Origin: Afipia sp. 1NLS2
Lineage (GTDB): Bacteria > Pseudomonadota > Alphaproteobacteria > Rhizobiales > Xanthobacteraceae
Assembly (NCBI RefSeq): GCF_000178995.1
Contig: NZ_ADVZ01000001.1
Location: forward strand, 592,001-656,000
Length of the DNA: 64,000 bases
Direction: 5' to 3'
Within the stretch, counting starts at the first letter, position 1. Each line of letters opens with the position of its first letter. Below, in pieces: positions 1 through 9,680 of this stretch. Position numbers and translations under genes: made by a program. The notes under the pieces are model-generated. The model saw only the letters and a program-made list of their open reading frames with translations, was not told where the DNA came from and ran no database searches.

Positions 1-1
1 A

Positions 2-46
2 ATCCTCCGCCGCGCGCTGCGCGATGAAGAAATGGCAAAACACTGA
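2..46 (+). CDS. 3' end of an unidentified gene (partial)
   Basis: An open frame enters from the left edge and ends at TGA 44-46, three bases before the ATG of the next gene. Only 14 codons are visible (ending DEEMAKH), so no family can be named. The tight spacing suggests it is co-transcribed with the DUF924 gene. It could be chance, because so little is visible. Confidence 0.4.
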   Translation: MLRRALRDEEMAKH

Positions 47-49
47 TCG

Positions 50-598
50 ATGACAACTTCGTTTTCTCCCGACGACATCATCTCGTTCTGGCGTGACGCC
101 GGCGAGGATCGCTGGTTCAAGGCGGATGCGGATTTCGACGCCGACGTGCGCACGCGCTTTCACACGTTATGGCAGGAAGCCCGCGATGGCCGCCATGCCG
201 ACTGGGAAAAGACGGCCGACGGCATGCTGGCGCTGATCATCGTGCTGGATCAATTTCCACGGAACATGTTTCGCGGCAGCGCCGAGGCGTTCTCGACCGA
301 CCCGCAGGCGCTTGCCCTCACCAAGCGCGCCATCGCGCAGGGCATGGACCAGCGCATCGGCCCCGACCTTCGCGCCTTCGTCTATATGCCGCTGATGCAT
401 TCGGAAGATCCCAAGGACCAGCTTCACTGCGTCGAGGTGTTCCGCGCGTTCGGCAACGCCAACAATCTGGCGTTCGCTGAACTGCACGCCGACATCATCC
501 GCAAATTCGGACGCTTTCCCCATCGCAACACCGTGCTCGGGCGGCGGACGACAGCGGAGGAAGCGGCCTTCCTCGCCGATGGCGGCTTCAAGGGATAG
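50..598 (+). CDS. DUF924 family protein
   Basis: The 182-residue product matches the DUF924 family in length and motifs: an N-terminal FWRDAGEDRWFKAD-type segment, the central LDQFPRNMFRGSAEAF block, then YMPLMHSED. Members are all-helical, TPR-like cytoplasmic proteins without a proven biochemical role. The ATG follows the preceding stop by three bases, so it is probably translated from a polycistronic message. GC-rich third positions are typical of the window, with no sign of transfer. Family assignment is firm; function is unknown. Confidence 0.85.
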   Translation: MTTSFSPDDIISFWRDAGEDRWFKADADFDADVRTRFHTLWQEARDGRHADWEKTADGMLALIIVLDQFPRNMFRGSAEAFSTDPQALALTKRAIAQGMDQRIGPDLRAFVYMPLMHSEDPKDQLHCVEVFRAFGNANNLAFAELHADIIRKFGRFPHRNTVLGRRTTAEEAAFLADGGFKG

Positions 599-687
599 GC
601 CGGCCGCCCAACCATATCTTAACGAATCCTTGCTAGGTCGGGCCATCGCCGCGGATGCGGCAGACGGATCACCGCCCCTTGGCCATC

Positions 688-2055
688 ATGGACGCTCAAA
701 GCTCGACGAACCGCCTATCGACCTGGCTGGAGCGGCTACGCGGTATGTTGGGAGGCACCAACGAGGCCTCGCTGACCAGCCGTCTCGCGAGCGCCGTATT
801 TGCCATCCGCGTGCTCAGCGCCGGCCTTGCGTATCTGGCGCAGATTCTGCTGGCGCGCTGGATGAGCGGATCGGAATACGGCATCTACGTCTATGTCTGG
901 ACCTGGGTGCTGCTGGTCGGCAGCATGCTCGATTTCGGCCTAGCCGTTTCGGCACAGAAACTCATTCCCGAATATCGCAGCAGCGGCCAGCAGGCCCTCC
1001 TGCGCGGCTTCCTGCTCGGCAGCCGTCTGATGGTGCTCGGCGCATCGACCCTGATGGCCCTCGTTTTCGCCAGCATCGTCCATCTCGTGACGCCATGGCT
1101 CGAAGCAGGCATGGCGACGCCGCTTTACATCGGCTGCCTGATATTGCCGGCCTTCGTCGTCGCCAACATGCAGGACGGCATCGCCCGCTCACATGACTGG
1201 ATTCGCCTCGGACTGATGCCGCAATTCATCGTCCGCCAGACGCTGATCATCGCGTTCACGGCGGGCATGGTCGCGCTCGGCCTGCATCTCGAGGCCACCG
1301 CCGCCATGATGGCGAGCGCTGCTGCAGTATGGATCTCCGTGACGGGGCAGATGCTCATTCTGAACCGCAAGTTGCACGCCGAAGTGGAGCGCGGCCCGCG
1401 CGACTACGCGCTCACAAGCTGGCTCAAGCTGTCGCTCCCCATCATGATGGTGGAAGGCTTCTACCTGCTGCTGTCCTACACCGACATTCTGGTGCTGGAG
1501 CATTTCCGGTCATCCGAAGAAGTCGGTCTTTATTTCGCGGTGGTGAAAACGCTCGCGCTGGTGTCCTTCATCCATTACGCGATGGCGACCACCACCGCGC
1601 ATCGCTTCACCGAATACTATACGAGCGGCGACACCGAACGGCTGTCCGCTTATGTGAAGCATGCGATCAAGTGGACTTTCTGGCCCTCGCTCGCCGCGAC
1701 GCTGCTTCTGCTCGCATGCGGCAAGCCATTATTGTGGTTGTTCGGCCCGCAATTCACCGCCGGCTATGGAATCATGTTCGTCGCCGCCATCGGATTGATC
1801 TCGCGTGCGGCGATCGGCCCGGTGGAAAGGCTCCTGAACATGAGCGGCAACCAGAGCTCCTGCGCGCTGACTTATGCCAGCGCTTTCGTCCTGAACCTCG
1901 TGCTGTGCGTGGTGCTGGTGCCGCACTACAGCGGCTACGGCGCAGCCGCGGCCACTTCGACCTCGCTGGTGTTCGAAAGCATTCTTCTGTTCGCCATCGC
2001 CAAGCATAAGCTCGGCCTGCATGTCCTCGCCTTCGGCGGGCGCAAGAGCACCTGA
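688..2055 (+). CDS. Polysaccharide flippase (MOP/Wzx-like)
   Basis: This roughly 455-residue polytopic membrane protein belongs to the oligosaccharide flippase/polysaccharide biosynthesis family. It has about twelve to fourteen hydrophobic segments, beginning near residue 30 (FAIRVLSAGLAYLAQILLAR), and the family motif LARWMSGSEYGIYVYVWTW. Such proteins move lipid-linked sugar repeats across the inner membrane for LPS or exopolysaccharide. I place the start at ATG 688; an in-frame ATG at 655 would add 11 polar residues, and neither has a clear Shine-Dalgarno. No glycosyltransferase genes are adjacent, so its substrate cannot be inferred. Confidence 0.8.
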   Translation: MDAQSSTNRLSTWLERLRGMLGGTNEASLTSRLASAVFAIRVLSAGLAYLAQILLARWMSGSEYGIYVYVWTWVLLVGSMLDFGLAVSAQKLIPEYRSSGQQALLRGFLLGSRLMVLGASTLMALVFASIVHLVTPWLEAGMATPLYIGCLILPAFVVANMQDGIARSHDWIRLGLMPQFIVRQTLIIAFTAGMVALGLHLEATAAMMASAAAVWISVTGQMLILNRKLHAEVERGPRDYALTSWLKLSLPIMMVEGFYLLLSYTDILVLEHFRSSEEVGLYFAVVKTLALVSFIHYAMATTTAHRFTEYYTSGDTERLSAYVKHAIKWTFWPSLAATLLLLACGKPLLWLFGPQFTAGYGIMFVAAIGLISRAAIGPVERLLNMSGNQSSCALTYASAFVLNLVLCVVLVPHYSGYGAAAATSTSLVFESILLFAIAKHKLGLHVLAFGGRKST

Positions 2056-2064
2056 GCGCGCCGC

Positions 2065-2853
2065 CTACGCCGCCGTCCAGCCGCCGTCGATCGACAGATT
2101 GGCGCCGGTGATCTGGGCCGCATCATCACCGCACAAATAGACTGCAAGGGCCGCGACTTGCTCCGACGTCACGAACTCCTTGGTCGGCTGCGCCTGCAGC
2201 ATCACGTCCTTGATGACCTGCTCCTTGGTCATATTGCGCGCCTTCATGGTGTCGGGAATCTGCTTTTCCACCAAAGGCGTCCAGACATAGCCGGGGCTGA
2301 TCGCGTTGCAGGTGATCTTGAAGGTCGCAAGCTCCAGCGCCACGGTCTTGGTGAGACCTGCGATGCCATGCTTGGCCGCGACATAGGCCGACTTGAAGGG
2401 CGATGCCACCAGCGAATGCGCCGAGGCGGTGTTGATGATGCGACCCCAGCCGCGCTTCTTCATGCCGGGCACCGCCGCGCGGATGGCATGAAAGGCAGAT
2501 GACAGATTGATGGCGATGATCGCGTCCCACTTCTCGGGTGGAAACTCCTCGACCGGGGAGACGAACTGGATACCGGCGTTGTTGATGAGGATGTCGACCG
2601 AACCGAAAGTCTTCTCTCCGAGCGCGATCATCTGCTCGATCTCGGCAGGCCTGGTCATGTCCGCGGGAGAATGCACCGCCTTGACGCCGAATTCGCTCTC
2701 GATGCCGGAACGCTCTTTCTCGATATCGGCGGGCTCACCCATGCCGTTGAGCACGATATTCGCGCCAGCCTTGGCAAGCGCGCGTGCGTAAGCGAGACCG
2801 ATACCGCTGGTCGATCCGGTGATGACGGCGGCCTTGCCTGCCAGTGAACCCAT
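2065..2853 (-). CDS. bdhA: 3-hydroxybutyrate dehydrogenase (SDR)
   Basis: This 262-residue classical short-chain dehydrogenase interconverts D-3-hydroxybutyrate and acetoacetate with NAD in the cytoplasm, the last step of polyhydroxybutyrate use. Visible are the cofactor motif TGSTSGIG near residue 12, NNAG near 90, the catalytic Ser in INTASAHS, and YVAAK near 156. The C-terminal NAISPGYVWTPLVEKQIPD segment is typical of BdhA. The start at 2853 is chosen because AGGAG lies at proper spacing; the frame extends further upstream without support. It converges with the flippase gene nine bases away. Confidence 0.88.
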   Translation of the reverse strand: MGSLAGKAAVITGSTSGIGLAYARALAKAGANIVLNGMGEPADIEKERSGIESEFGVKAVHSPADMTRPAEIEQMIALGEKTFGSVDILINNAGIQFVSPVEEFPPEKWDAIIAINLSSAFHAIRAAVPGMKKRGWGRIINTASAHSLVASPFKSAYVAAKHGIAGLTKTVALELATFKITCNAISPGYVWTPLVEKQIPDTMKARNMTKEQVIKDVMLQAQPTKEFVTSEQVAALAVYLCGDDAAQITGANLSIDGGWTAA

Positions 2854-2949
2854 TGCGTGCTCCTGCGTCTGGAAGATTGTCGCGGAGAACGTGGGGCGTG
2901 ATGGATGCGCCGTCAATCCCGACGAGCGCAGGGGAGAGTCTTATCTTTT

Positions 2950-3021
2950 GACGCGTTTTCTCAACGCGAACCGTCATCCTCGGGCCAAGCCCGAGGACAT
3001 GCTTCGCTTGAAAACGCTTTA
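2950..3021. repeat. Small palindromic intergenic repeat
   Basis: The outer arms GCGTTTTC (about 2953-2960) and GAAAACGC (3010-3017) face each other. Inside is a perfect 8-bp stem, CCTCGGGC (2978-2985) and GCCCGAGG (2989-2996), with a 3-base loop. The arrangement (ACGCGTTTTC, ACGCGAACC, then a GC hairpin, then GAAAACGC) resembles dispersed intergenic repeats I know from Bradyrhizobiaceae genomes. Its right end supplies the stop codon of the adjacent lipoprotein gene. Only one copy is in this window. Confidence 0.6.
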
Positions 3022-3522
3022 GCGATCCGGCGAGGCCAGGATCATGGTCCAGAATACCTTGTACTTCGAATTCGGCGCATAGACCGCGGCAATGCCCATT
3101 TTTGTGACACCGCTCGCCAGCATGTTGGCCCGATGCGAGGGCGAGTCGCGCCAGCCGGAAAACGCTTCCGCCATGGTGTGGTAGCCGGCGGAAATATTCT
3201 CGACCGCCTTCGCGGCATTAAAGCCCGATGCCTTCACGCGCTTGGCGAACGGACCCGCGACATCGTGATCGAGCTTGTTCTTGGCCGCCATCGCCCGCGA
3301 CTGCGTTTCGGCGGCGGTCATCAATTCGGAATCGATCGTCACCGCGCCCAACCCGTTATTCTGGCGGTATTGGGAGATCATCGAGGCCGCCGCACTGGCA
3401 TCGAGTTTGGCGTTCGGATTCGCCATGCTGACATAAAAGGATGGCTGCTCGGTGGAGATGTCGTTACCGGCGCAACCGGCGAGCACGAGCAATCCCAGAA
3501 TGGCGACGGCTAATCGTAACAT
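3019..3522 (-). CDS. CAP/SCP-domain lipoprotein
   Basis: The 167-residue product opens with a lipoprotein signal ending in LVLAGC, so it should be anchored in the envelope. It continues as a bacterial CAP (SCP/PR1-like) domain: YRQNNGLGAVTIDSEL, the MAAKNKLDHD block, GYHTMAEAFSGWRDSPSHRANML and a closing VFWTMILA segment. Bacterial CAP proteins are extracytoplasmic and mostly uncharacterised. ATG 3522 is preferred over an upstream codon because it places the signal peptide at the N-terminus. The stop codon lies inside the palindromic repeat. Confidence 0.8.
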   Translation of the reverse strand: MLRLAVAILGLLVLAGCAGNDISTEQPSFYVSMANPNAKLDASAAASMISQYRQNNGLGAVTIDSELMTAAETQSRAMAAKNKLDHDVAGPFAKRVKASGFNAAKAVENISAGYHTMAEAFSGWRDSPSHRANMLASGVTKMGIAAVYAPNSKYKVFWTMILASPDR

Positions 3523-3617
3523 GTGTGCAAAGGCCCCTTGAGAGGGCCGTTGTTGCACAGGAACCATGGCTGAAAGGTGAACACGGACACAATTTTCATG
3601 CCGTCCGGCTCCCGGAT

Positions 3618-4664
3618 TTATGCCCCGGCGAAAATCCGGAACCGGCGGGGCTGAAGCCCCACCACATCGCCGGACTTGAGCCCACGGTCGCGCGGCGCAT
3701 CGATTTCAATCACGGTCTCCCCGCCGCCGACATGCAGCGCGATATCGGCCCGCTGGGTAGGGCCGAACGTGCGCACGTGCCTGACGTCGCCCTCGAGAAG
3801 CCCGCTGCCCGCAGGACCCACCGCGACATCATGGCGACGGATGAAAAGTTTCGATGGCCCCGAAGCGCTGCCCTGCGGGTCCAGACCAAGCGTTGTCTCG
3901 CCGAGGCGAACCTGGCCGTTCACGACCTGCACGGGCAACACGATGGATTCACCGATAAAGCCATGCACGAAAGCACTCGCCGGATTGTCATAGACATCGC
4001 CCGGCGAACCAACCTGCTCGATCTTGCCCTTATCCATCACCACCACGCGGTTGGCGACTTCGAGAGCCTCTTCCTGATCGTGGGTGACGAAAATTGAGGT
4101 GACATGAATCTCGTCATGCAACTGGCGCAACCAGCGCCGCAATTCCTTGCGCACCTTGGCATCGAGCGCGCCGAACGGTTCATCCAGCAGCAGGATGCGC
4201 GGCTCGATCGCTAGTGCGCGCGCAAGCGCGATGCGCTGACGCTGGCCGCCAGACAATTGCGCGGGATAGCGATCGGATAGCCAGTCCAGTTGCACAAGGT
4301 CGAGCAACTCCTTCACGCGCCGCCGAATGACATCCTCGCCGGGGCGCACCGCGCGCGGCTGCACCCGCAAGCCGAAGGCGACATTCTCGAACACGGTCAT
4401 ATGGCGGAACAGCGCATAGTGCTGGAAGACGAAGCCGACATTTCGCTCGCCCGCGCCGCGCGACAGCGCATCATTGCCGTCGAACCGCACCGAGCCTGCA
4501 TCCGGCCAATCGAGACCAGCGATGATGCGCAGGAGCGTGGTCTTGCCCGAGCCGGACGGGCCGAGCAGCGCCAGCAGTTCTCCATCATCGACCCTCAGGC
4601 TGACATCGTCGAGTGCCTTGAACGCGCCGAACCGTTTGACGAGATTGCGAACATCAATCGTCAT
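3618..4664 (-). CDS. cysA: Sulfate/thiosulfate ABC transporter ATPase CysA
   Basis: This 348-residue cytoplasmic ATPase powers the sulfate importer. Walker [10 protein letters not shown] is near residue 35, the signature LSGGQRQR near 133, Walker B RILLLDEP near 153, and a C-terminal TOBE-like regulatory region follows residue 240. The start at 4664 lies inside the end of cysW (11-base overlap) with GGAG upstream, indicating translational coupling. It is the last gene of the leftward cys run. Assignment rests on both family motifs and the cysPTW context. Confidence 0.93.
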   Translation of the reverse strand: MTIDVRNLVKRFGAFKALDDVSLRVDDGELLALLGPSGSGKTTLLRIIAGLDWPDAGSVRFDGNDALSRGAGERNVGFVFQHYALFRHMTVFENVAFGLRVQPRAVRPGEDVIRRRVKELLDLVQLDWLSDRYPAQLSGGQRQRIALARALAIEPRILLLDEPFGALDAKVRKELRRWLRQLHDEIHVTSIFVTHDQEEALEVANRVVVMDKGKIEQVGSPGDVYDNPASAFVHGFIGESIVLPVQVVNGQVRLGETTLGLDPQGSASGPSKLFIRRHDVAVGPAGSGLLEGDVRHVRTFGPTQRADIALHVGGGETVIEIDAPRDRGLKSGDVVGLQPRRFRIFAGA

Positions 4665-5532
4665 TTGCGGGCTCTCCTTCCAAATGTCCTTCGAGGATGG
4701 TCTTGGCAACCAGCGTCACCAGCGCCAGCAATGCGAGCAGCGAGGCGACGGCGAACGCCGCCGCGAGCTGGTACTCGTTGTATAGAATCTCGACCAGCAG
4801 CGGCATCGTGTTGGTTTCGCCGCGGATGTGGCCGGACACCACCGACACCGCGCCGAATTCGCCCATCGCCCGCGCGTTGCACAACAGCACGCCGTACAGG
4901 ATGCCCCATTTGATGTTGGGGACGGTGACGCGGAAAAATGTCTGAAGCCCGGATGCGCCGAGGGAGATCGCGGCTTCTTCCTCCTGCGTGCCCTGCTCTT
5001 GCATCAGCGGGATCAGCTCGCGGGCGACAAACGGGAACGTCACGAACGTCGTCGCCAGCACGATCCCCGGCGTGGCAAATAAAATTTGAATGCCGTGCTG
5101 CTGCAGCCAGACGCCGAACAGGCCCTGCATACCGAACAGCAGCACGAACACGAGCCCCGAAATGACCGGACTCACCGAGAAGGGTAGATCGATCAGCGTG
5201 ATCAGCAGCGTTTTACCGCGGAATTCGAACTTGGCGATCGCCCACGCCGCCAGGAGACCGAACACGAGGTTGGCGCTCACCGAGATCAGCGCCGTCGTCA
5301 GCGTCAGCAGGATCGCCGATAGCGTCTCAGTGCCGGACAATGCATCGAAATAGGCCGACGTGCCCTTGGTGAGCGCGGTGGCGAAAACCAGAATCAGCGG
5401 CAACAGCACGAAGACCGACAGGAAAGTCATCGCGAAGGCGATGACAAGAAAGCGCAGGATGCGCGGCTCCGAGCGCGCATCGGGGCGCGCCAGCGGCAGA
5501 ATACGGCTTGTGGTGAGGACAAGATCGCTCAT
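4654..5532 (-). CDS. cysW: Sulfate ABC transporter permease CysW
   Basis: This 292-residue inner-membrane permease has about six transmembrane segments and the EAA loop ([24 protein letters not shown]) that docks on CysA. Motifs such as [17 protein letters not shown] and [20 protein letters not shown] are characteristic of CysW rather than CysT. ATG 5532 is chosen because GAGG lies about eight bases upstream; a GTG at 5553 would add seven residues. It begins one base before the cysT stop region and pairs with CysT to form the channel. Confidence 0.92.
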   Translation of the reverse strand: MSDLVLTTSRILPLARPDARSEPRILRFLVIAFAMTFLSVFVLLPLILVFATALTKGTSAYFDALSGTETLSAILLTLTTALISVSANLVFGLLAAWAIAKFEFRGKTLLITLIDLPFSVSPVISGLVFVLLFGMQGLFGVWLQQHGIQILFATPGIVLATTFVTFPFVARELIPLMQEQGTQEEEAAISLGASGLQTFFRVTVPNIKWGILYGVLLCNARAMGEFGAVSVVSGHIRGETNTMPLLVEILYNEYQLAAAFAVASLLALLALVTLVAKTILEGHLEGEPANDD

Positions 5533-5533
5533 T

Positions 5534-6370
5534 TCAATGCCTCGCTGCGCCACGGGTCTGGGCCCAGCGCTGAATACGGTTGATCACGAAAATAATCAGG
5601 AAGGCCGCGACCAGCATGACGACTGCGATCGCGGTCGCATCGGCATAGCGGAATTCGGACAGCCGGATCACGATCAGTAACGGCGCGATCTCCGACACGT
5701 TCGGCAGATTTCCCGCGATAAAAATCACCGAGCCGTATTCGCCGACCGCCCGCGCGAAAGCGAGCGCGAAGCCGGTGAGAATGGCAGGCGTCAGACTCGG
5801 CAGGATGACTCTGGCGATAACCTGCCAGCGCCGCGCACCGAGACTGCTCGCGGCCTCCTCCAGTTCCGGCTCCAGATCGGCCAGCACCGGCTGCACCGTG
5901 CGCACGACGAAGGGAATGCCAATGAAGATCATTGCCACGAAAATGCCGAGCGGCGTAAACGCCACCTTGATGCCCAGCGCCGCCAACGGCGCACCAAGCC
6001 AGCCCTTCGCGCCGAACAGCGTGCTCAACGCGATGCCCGCCACCGCCGTCGGCAGCGCGAAGGGAATATCCACGATCGCATCGAACAGGCGGCGGCCGGG
6101 AAAATCATAACGCGTCAGCGCCCAGACAACGATGACGCCGCCCACGAGGTTGACCAGTGCCGCGGCGAAGGCGATGCCAAACGACACCGACAGCGCATGA
6201 AGCGTGCGACCGCTCGTCACCGCATCGAAGAACCCGGACCAGCCAAGCTCCGCGCTCTTCAGAAACAGACACGCAAGCGGCAGCAGAATCAGGATTGATA
6301 CCCATGTCAGAGTGAGCCCGAGGGTCAGCCCGAACCCCGGCAACACGCTCCGTCTCGTCAACACACTCAC
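5534..6370 (-). CDS. cysT: Sulfate ABC transporter permease CysT
   Basis: The second permease subunit of the sulfate importer (about 278 residues from the chosen start) has six predicted membrane spans. It carries the CysT block [20 protein letters not shown] and the EAA loop [21 protein letters not shown] place the start at GTG 6370: GAGG lies just upstream and the resulting N-terminus ([13 protein letters not shown]) aligns with known CysT proteins. An in-frame ATG at 6412 would add 14 residues with a poor ribosome site. It follows cysP by about 80 bases. Confidence 0.9.
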   Translation of the reverse strand: MSVLTRRSVLPGFGLTLGLTLTWVSILILLPLACLFLKSAELGWSGFFDAVTSGRTLHALSVSFGIAFAAALVNLVGGVIVVWALTRYDFPGRRLFDAIVDIPFALPTAVAGIALSTLFGAKGWLGAPLAALGIKVAFTPLGIFVAMIFIGIPFVVRTVQPVLADLEPELEEAASSLGARRWQVIARVILPSLTPAILTGFALAFARAVGEYGSVIFIAGNLPNVSEIAPLLIVIRLSEFRYADATAIAVVMLVAAFLIIFVINRIQRWAQTRGAARH

Positions 6371-6450
6371 AGCGCCTCGCTTGCTTCGATAAACCGTGAC
6401 TGCCGGGCGCATGTGATGCGCCCGGCAGTCCTTGTCGATCAAAAATTCCG

Positions 6451-7440
6451 TCAGTTCTTATAGATCTTGTCGAACACGCCGCCCTCGGCGAAGTGCTCCT
6501 TCTGGGCTTTGGTCCATCCACCGAACCCATCGTCGATGGTGAACAGATCAACCTTGGCGAAATTCGCCGCATACTTCTTGGCGACTTCGGGATCGCGCGG
6601 GCGGTAGAAATTGCGCGCCGCGATCTCCTGCGCTTCCCTCGTGTACCAATGTTTCAGATAGGCCTCGGCAACGCCGCGCGTCCCCTTCTTGTCTACAACA
6701 CTGTCGACGATCGCCACCGGTGGCTCGGCAAGGATGGAAATCGCAGGCACCACGATCGCGAACTTGTCCGCGCCGAATTCCTTCACCGCTAGATAAGCCT
6801 CGTTTTCCCAGGCAAGCAGCACGTCGCCAACACCACGCTCCACGAATGTCACGGTCGAGCCGCGCGCACCGGTATCGAGCACCGGCACGTTCTTGTAGAT
6901 GTTCGCGACAAATTCGCGTGCCTTGTCTTCGGAGCCGGACTTCTTCAGCGCGTAGCCCCAGGCCGCGAGATAATTCCAGCGTGCGCCGCCCGACGTTTTC
7001 GGATTCGGCGTAATCACGCTGACGCCCGGCTTGATGAGATCGTCCCAATCCTTGATCGCCTTCGGGTTTCCCTTGCGGACAAGAAACACGATCGTCGAGG
7101 TATAAGGCGACGAATTCTGCGGCAGGCTTTTCTGCCAGTCCTTCTTCAGCACGCCCTTGTTGGCAATGGCATCGATGTCATAAGCCAAAGCGAGCGTCAC
7201 AACGTCCGCCTGCAAGCCATCGATCACCGAACGCGCCTGCGAGCCCGAGCCGCCGTGCGACTGCTTGATTTCGACGGTCTTGCCGGTTTCCTTCTGATAG
7301 GCAGCCGCGAATGATTTGTTGAAGTCGACGTAAAGCTCGCGCGTCGGATCATACGACACATTCAGCAACGTATAATCGGCGGCGTGCGCGGCACCTGCAA
7401 CCACGATTCCCGCGAGCGCAAGAAGGGCACGACGGATCAT
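6451..7440 (-). CDS. cysP: Periplasmic sulfate-binding protein
   Basis: This 329-residue periplasmic solute-binding protein has an N-terminal signal peptide (about 20 residues, cleavage after AAHA). Family motifs include [13 protein letters not shown], the [16 protein letters not shown] oxyanion loop, [19 protein letters not shown] and the RNFYRPRDP block near the C-terminus. It captures sulfate or thiosulfate for CysTWA. GGAG lies six to seven bases before ATG 7440. Family members are called CysP or Sbp; sequence alone does not settle the preference for sulfate or thiosulfate. Confidence 0.92.
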   Translation of the reverse strand: MIRRALLALAGIVVAGAAHAADYTLLNVSYDPTRELYVDFNKSFAAAYQKETGKTVEIKQSHGGSGSQARSVIDGLQADVVTLALAYDIDAIANKGVLKKDWQKSLPQNSSPYTSTIVFLVRKGNPKAIKDWDDLIKPGVSVITPNPKTSGGARWNYLAAWGYALKKSGSEDKAREFVANIYKNVPVLDTGARGSTVTFVERGVGDVLLAWENEAYLAVKEFGADKFAIVVPAISILAEPPVAIVDSVVDKKGTRGVAEAYLKHWYTREAQEIAARNFYRPRDPEVAKKYAANFAKVDLFTIDDGFGGWTKAQKEHFAEGGVFDKIYKN

Positions 7441-7459
7441 TCAAATCTCCATGCGAGCC

Positions 7460-7476
7460 GATGACAAAACGTCATC
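7460..7476. promoter_or_regulatory. Inverted repeat upstream of cysP
   Basis: A perfect inverted repeat GATGAC-N5-GTCATC lies 20-36 bases upstream of the cysP start, between cysH and cysP. It could be an operator or a leader hairpin for a separate cysPTWA promoter. Neither has been tested and the arms are short. Confidence 0.35.
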
Positions 7477-7563
7477 AGCGATGGAGCTACAGTCCGAAAC
7501 TCACGTGTTTACGTCAACGAAACGGGATTTCTTTGTTTGATGCGAAGCGTAACGAACGTGCTA

Positions 7564-8268
7564 TCAAGTCTTCGCAACGTGAATGCCGCATTCTGTCTTG
7601 GCTCTTCCGCGCCAGCGACCGGCACGCGCGTCTTCTTCTCCCGGCGCACTTCGACTCGAGCACGGCATGCATCCGACCGACGCGTAGCCTGACGCGACCA
7701 GAGGATGCTGCGGCAACTTCGCTTCCGCGTAGAGCGCCCTCAATTCTTCCGCCGTCACATTGGCCAGCGGATTGAATTTCAACCGCTCGCCATCACGTTC
7801 GACGACGGGGATGGCCGCGCGTGCACCGCCCTGAAATCGCTTGCGGCCATTGAGCCAGGCAGCGAACGGCGCAAGCGCACGCGTAAGCGGCTCCACTTTG
7901 CGCAAATGGCAGCACGCATCCGGATCGGTCAGCCACAATTCACGATCCGCGTCCTGCCGCGCCACGTCCTCGGTTAACGGATGGATCGTGTGCACGTCGG
8001 TCAGGCCGAGATGATCGATCAGCGTGTTGCGGTAGGCGAGCGTTTCCTCGAACAGCCAGCCGGTATCGAGAAATACGACAGGGATCGCCGGGTCGACATC
8101 GGCCGCGAATTTCAGCAGCGCCGCCGATTCCGTGCCGAACGACGACACCAACGCGAGCTTCTCGCGTCCGACCGCTTCAACAGCGGCACGAATGATGTCC
8201 GCGGGCGAAGCATCATTCAGCCGCGCGTCCAGCGCCGCGACGTCCGTAACTTTTACATCCAATGCCAT
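7564..8268 (-). CDS. cysH: APS reductase (thioredoxin-dependent)
   Basis: This 234-residue enzyme reduces adenylylsulfate to sulfite. It carries the two Cys pairs that bind a 4Fe-4S cluster, CC at 119-120 and CMPC at 200-203, plus the catalytic Cys227 in KTECGIH. These cluster cysteines mark the APS-specific branch rather than the PAPS branch of enterobacteria. The nucleotide-binding SSFGTESAALL is near residue 42. ATG 8268 overlaps the cysG stop as TGATG, with GGAG upstream, so translation is coupled. The DUF934 and sulfite reductase genes usually found beside it are absent here. Confidence 0.92.
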   Translation of the reverse strand: MALDVKVTDVAALDARLNDASPADIIRAAVEAVGREKLALVSSFGTESAALLKFAADVDPAIPVVFLDTGWLFEETLAYRNTLIDHLGLTDVHTIHPLTEDVARQDADRELWLTDPDACCHLRKVEPLTRALAPFAAWLNGRKRFQGGARAAIPVVERDGERLKFNPLANVTAEELRALYAEAKLPQHPLVASGYASVGCMPCSSRSAPGEEDARAGRWRGRAKTECGIHVAKT

Positions 8269-9680
8269 CACTGGATTTTCTCCATAAGGCTCGCGGCCAG
8301 CCGATCGAAATCCGACCGGCGCCATAACAGCGAGCGCTCCACCACATCGCCGATGATAAGGATCGCAGGGCCGTTCTCGACCTGCGTGACAAGATCAGGA
8401 AGCTGGTCGAGCGTGCCGACCACGGCTTTTGCATCCGGCCGCGTCACACGCGCGAACACGCCGACCGGCGTACCGGGCGAGCGGCCTGCGGCCAGCATCC
8501 CGGCGCGGATCGCGGGCGCCGCCGTGATGCCCATGTAGACCACCACCGTCATCGCAACGTCGGTGAGAAGCGACCAGTCCACCGCCTCGGCATCTTGAGT
8601 CTTGTGCGCAGTGAGGAAGGTGATCCGCGTGGCCTTCTTGCGGAATGTCAGCGGCACCTCGAACTGCGCTGCAGCACCTATTCCGGCGGTGACGCCCGGA
8701 ATGACGGCATAGGCAACACCCGCTTCGCGCAGCGCCGCGATCTCCTCGCCGCCGCGACCGAAAATGAAAGAATCGCCACCCTTGAGGCGGACGGCGCGCT
8801 TGCCCGCGCGCGCGGCTTCGATCATCAGCCTGTTGGTGGCCTCCTGCCCGATCCCCGGCTTACCGATACGCCGGCCGACCGACACGCGCGCGGCATCGCG
8901 GCGCGCACGATCGAGCACTTCAGGCGACACCAGATCGTCGTAGAAAATCACGTCGGCATCCTGAAGCGCCCGCAGCGCCTTGATCGTGAGAAGATCGGGA
9001 TCGCCCGGTCCCGCGCCGACCAGAGTGACGAGACCGCGTTCGGATGCGAAGGCGACAGGATCCTCGATCGCATCCAGCGCGCGTTCGGCCTCACGCTCGC
9101 GCCCGGACAGAACCAGCGCGCCGATCGGGCCATCGACGATGCGCTCCCAGAATGTCCGCCGATCGGACATCTCCGGCAACCGCGCCTGCATCGGCTTGCG
9201 CCAACGACCGATGAAGGCTGCGAGGTCACCAATACGCGCAGGCAGAATGCTTTCGATCTTCTCGCGCACACGCCGCGCCACCACCGGCGAACTGCCGCCG
9301 GTGCCGACCGCGACAACGACATCGCCGCGATCGACGATGGCCGGAAAGATGAAGGTCGAATGCGTAAGATCGTCCATGACATTGACGGGAATGCCCGCCG
9401 CCCGCGCACGCGCCGCCATGGTTTCGCCCAACTCTCCCGCCCCGGCGCAGAGAATGGCGATGACACCATTCAGGTCCGCTGATAAAGGATCGCCGGCGCG
9501 TTCGACCCGGCCCGCAGCCTCGCTATCGAGGCCGGAATCGTAGTCGCCATCCACGGCAAACCATCTCACCCGCGCTCCCGCTGACAACAGCAGCCGCAGC
9601 TTTGCCCGCACCAGATCTCCCGCGCCCACAAGAAGAACGGGCCCGGTTTGAAGGTCGAGAAAGATCGGCAGGAAGCGCAT
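8268..9680 (-). CDS. cysG: Siroheme synthase CysG (trifunctional)
   Basis: The 470-residue protein makes siroheme, the cofactor of sulfite and nitrite reductases. The N-terminal half (to about 205) is the NAD-dependent precorrin-2 dehydrogenase/ferrochelatase (VGAGDLVRAKLRLLLSAGA, then GTGGSSPVVARRVREKIE). The C-terminal half is uroporphyrinogen-III C-methyltransferase (VTLVGAGPGDPDLLTIKAL, IFYDDLVSPEVL, RLKGGDSFIFGRGGEE). Length matches the fused family. It is first in the leftward run, opposite the ferredoxin gene across an AT-rich promoter. Confidence 0.93.
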   Translation of the reverse strand: MRFLPIFLDLQTGPVLLVGAGDLVRAKLRLLLSAGARVRWFAVDGDYDSGLDSEAAGRVERAGDPLSADLNGVIAILCAGAGELGETMAARARAAGIPVNVMDDLTHSTFIFPAIVDRGDVVVAVGTGGSSPVVARRVREKIESILPARIGDLAAFIGRWRKPMQARLPEMSDRRTFWERIVDGPIGALVLSGREREAERALDAIEDPVAFASERGLVTLVGAGPGDPDLLTIKALRALQDADVIFYDDLVSPEVLDRARRDAARVSVGRRIGKPGIGQEATNRLMIEAARAGKRAVRLKGGDSFIFGRGGEEIAALREAGVAYAVIPGVTAGIGAAAQFEVPLTFRKKATRITFLTAHKTQDAEAVDWSLLTDVAMTVVVYMGITAAPAIRAGMLAAGRSPGTPVGVFARVTRPDAKAVVGTLDQLPDLVTQVENGPAILIIGDVVERSLLWRRSDFDRLAASLMEKIQ

